From: Paragonimus skrjabini miyazakii
Taxonomy: Eukaryota > Platyhelminthes > Trematoda > Plagiorchiida > Troglotrematidae
Assembly (NCBI GenBank): GCA_014338405.1
Contig: JTDE01000972.1
Location: 106,250 to 170,249 of the forward strand
DNA length: 64,000 bases
Direction: 5' to 3'
The first letter of the stretch is position 1, and the number at the start of each line of letters is the position of its first letter. Position numbers and translations under genes: made by a program. The notes beneath the pieces are model-generated. The model had not been told where the DNA came from. It searched no databases and worked only from the letters and a program-made list of their open reading frames with translations. This document shows positions 62,601 through 64,000 of this stretch, piece by piece.

Positions 62601-64000
62601 GTTACAAGACAAACTCTGCTCTAATATCAATTTATTTAGATCTTTGCCATTGGACAAGCATTCGTCAGTTAACTTTCCACTGGCAGGTAATTATCAACAC
62701 ATTCAAGGGTCATTTGAGCTGACTTCTGCTGTAAATCGAACTTCCACTGTAGTATTCACCTACTTATGTCATTATGTGATGAGGGTTTACTAACTTTATC
62801 AGGTCGGTTGTCCGTCATACTTTTGTACAAACGTAACTTCATTTCAGTTTTCACTTCAGAAATCTTCTTGGAAGAGAACCACGGACGTCTTAAAATGAGA
62901 TTTTCCAACTGTGAATTAAAGTAATAATATCATTGTGGTTAACGGCGAAGAACTGAGAACTGTGTGTTGATTTTTGCTTACTTCTGTAATCATAGTACAC
63001 AAGTTGCCTTTCCTCATACTTTTGTGTTCAATTATCATGTCAAACTTTATATGATAGATTCCTTAGTGACGGTGAATATCTTAGGTAATCAAGCAACGTA
63101 TAGCCAAATCGTCGTGCTCAAGACAAGTGTGGAAGATAAATAAGTTGGCAAGACGGATTCTGAGTTCTAGTTTATCCTATTTTGCTGCTTGTAAACCCAA
63201 TGTAGTCAAAATTTGGGAATATCAAGGCCCATTACTGGCCTAACATCGGTTCACTCAGAGACCAGTTGCACAAAAATAAGATCCCGCTGTGTTTTACTTT
63301 ACATCTTTTGCGAAATATATCTTCTGTTTTGCATCACATTACAGATACAGTAGGCTATCATGTCCACAGTATGTAATTCACGACCGCATAAACCGACAGT
63401 GGTTGTTTTCTTGTTGAATGTAATGTGAAAATGCACAAAATGTTCAACATGAAAGGCTGACGTATTAGAATAGGTAAACGTGACAAGTGGTATGAAAAGT
63501 TTGAGAGCACTATAAAATTTTTAACTTATTTCATCATATGTTCTCCGTGCAGAGCAAACTAAAATATATGTGCTGAGTATACTCGGTATAAGGACGTTTA
63601 TACTTGGTGTGTGTATATAACGACGTTCCTGTTAGAAAAGATTAACGTTCGTTGAATAACGTTTTTATATTACAGCACAAAGGCAGACACCACTTGCTGA
63701 CACGACTTGCTTTCTAAAAGTGGCTGAAAGTTATCCATTTGTATACTAGATCCTCAGCGATACTGCAAAAACTTGAAGATTCCACTGGCTTATCTGCGGT
63801 GGGATATGTAAAATAATTCCAAAACCTGTAACTACATAGTATACGTAGGTTACTAAGACATTTTACATGATATAAGCCGTCAGATTGTTTGTTTGCATGT
63901 CTTGTGACTGTGGAGTGTGAATTCAGAAACTACACCAATTCTCTGTTCATCTGCTCTTTGAAGATCGGCCTCTGGCCTACTCAAGTATAATTCCGTTTCG
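56474..64000. other. Non-coding or unresolved stretch (7.5 kb)
   Basis: If gene E is real, its following intron starts here. Frames at 56573-56926, 58980-59249, 60463-60681 and 62408-62722 (plus) and 60737-61006 (minus) were examined and none has a convincing splice pair plus similarity. Only the AT microsatellite near 59.66 kb is clear. Confidence 0.4.
59644..59677. repeat. (AT)17 microsatellite
   Basis: Seventeen uninterrupted AT units. It creates a spurious Ile-Tyr repeat in the minus-strand frame across it. Confidence 0.97.

Overview
The window is nuclear DNA from an animal. It is AT-rich (I estimate a bit under 40% GC), almost free of long reading frames, and its coding information sits in short pieces bounded by GT/AG splice signals and separated by kilobases of non-coding DNA. 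It has two assembly gaps, solo LTRs and tRNA-derived relics. Large introns in the body of a gene, a few very short putative introns near 5' ends and the sequence of the main gene fit a flatworm, perhaps a digenean trematode. The phylum is an inference and I cannot name the species.

The best supported gene lies on the minus strand and fills the left half. Eight exons (31406-31494, 19430-19498, 19024-19151, 17178-17937, 13604-13847, 9855-10018, 7179-7301, 282-513) join in compatible phases into 603 uninterrupted codons. The first and third supply the amino-terminal domain of PDE9-type cyclic nucleotide phosphodiesterases. The fourth is a long Ser/Thr-rich insert, the fifth a predicted coiled coil, and the seventh and eighth run through the family's YLL-SPE-like junction into the catalytic domain. 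The window ends just after the HNYKH motif (proton-donor His and first metal ligand); the rest of the catalytic domain lies to the left of position 1.

Intron 1 of this gene (about 12 kb) holds two full-length solo LTRs of one family, 56 bp apart. Each has TG/CA ends and its own 4-bp target duplication. A fragment of the same LTR is in the last intron. Another intron carries an imperfect inverted repeat of about 500 bp. Relics with RNA polymerase III A and B boxes occur at 21.5 kb and 40.8 kb.

The right half is sparsely coding. About 2.4 kb upstream of the PDE9 start, on the plus strand, a TATA box with an initiator begins a tentative divergent gene (33.9-42.7 kb, six phase-compatible exons, product unknown). 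Three further tentative plus-strand models lie at 44.5-46.3, 55.4-55.7 and 56.05-56.5 kb; the last begins with a signal-peptide-like exon and then a Cys-containing exon with a perfect donor. All of these rest only on splice signals and open frames. The remaining stretches show nothing I can support. I see no CRISPR array, prokaryotic operon, rRNA gene or complete transposase or reverse transcriptase.
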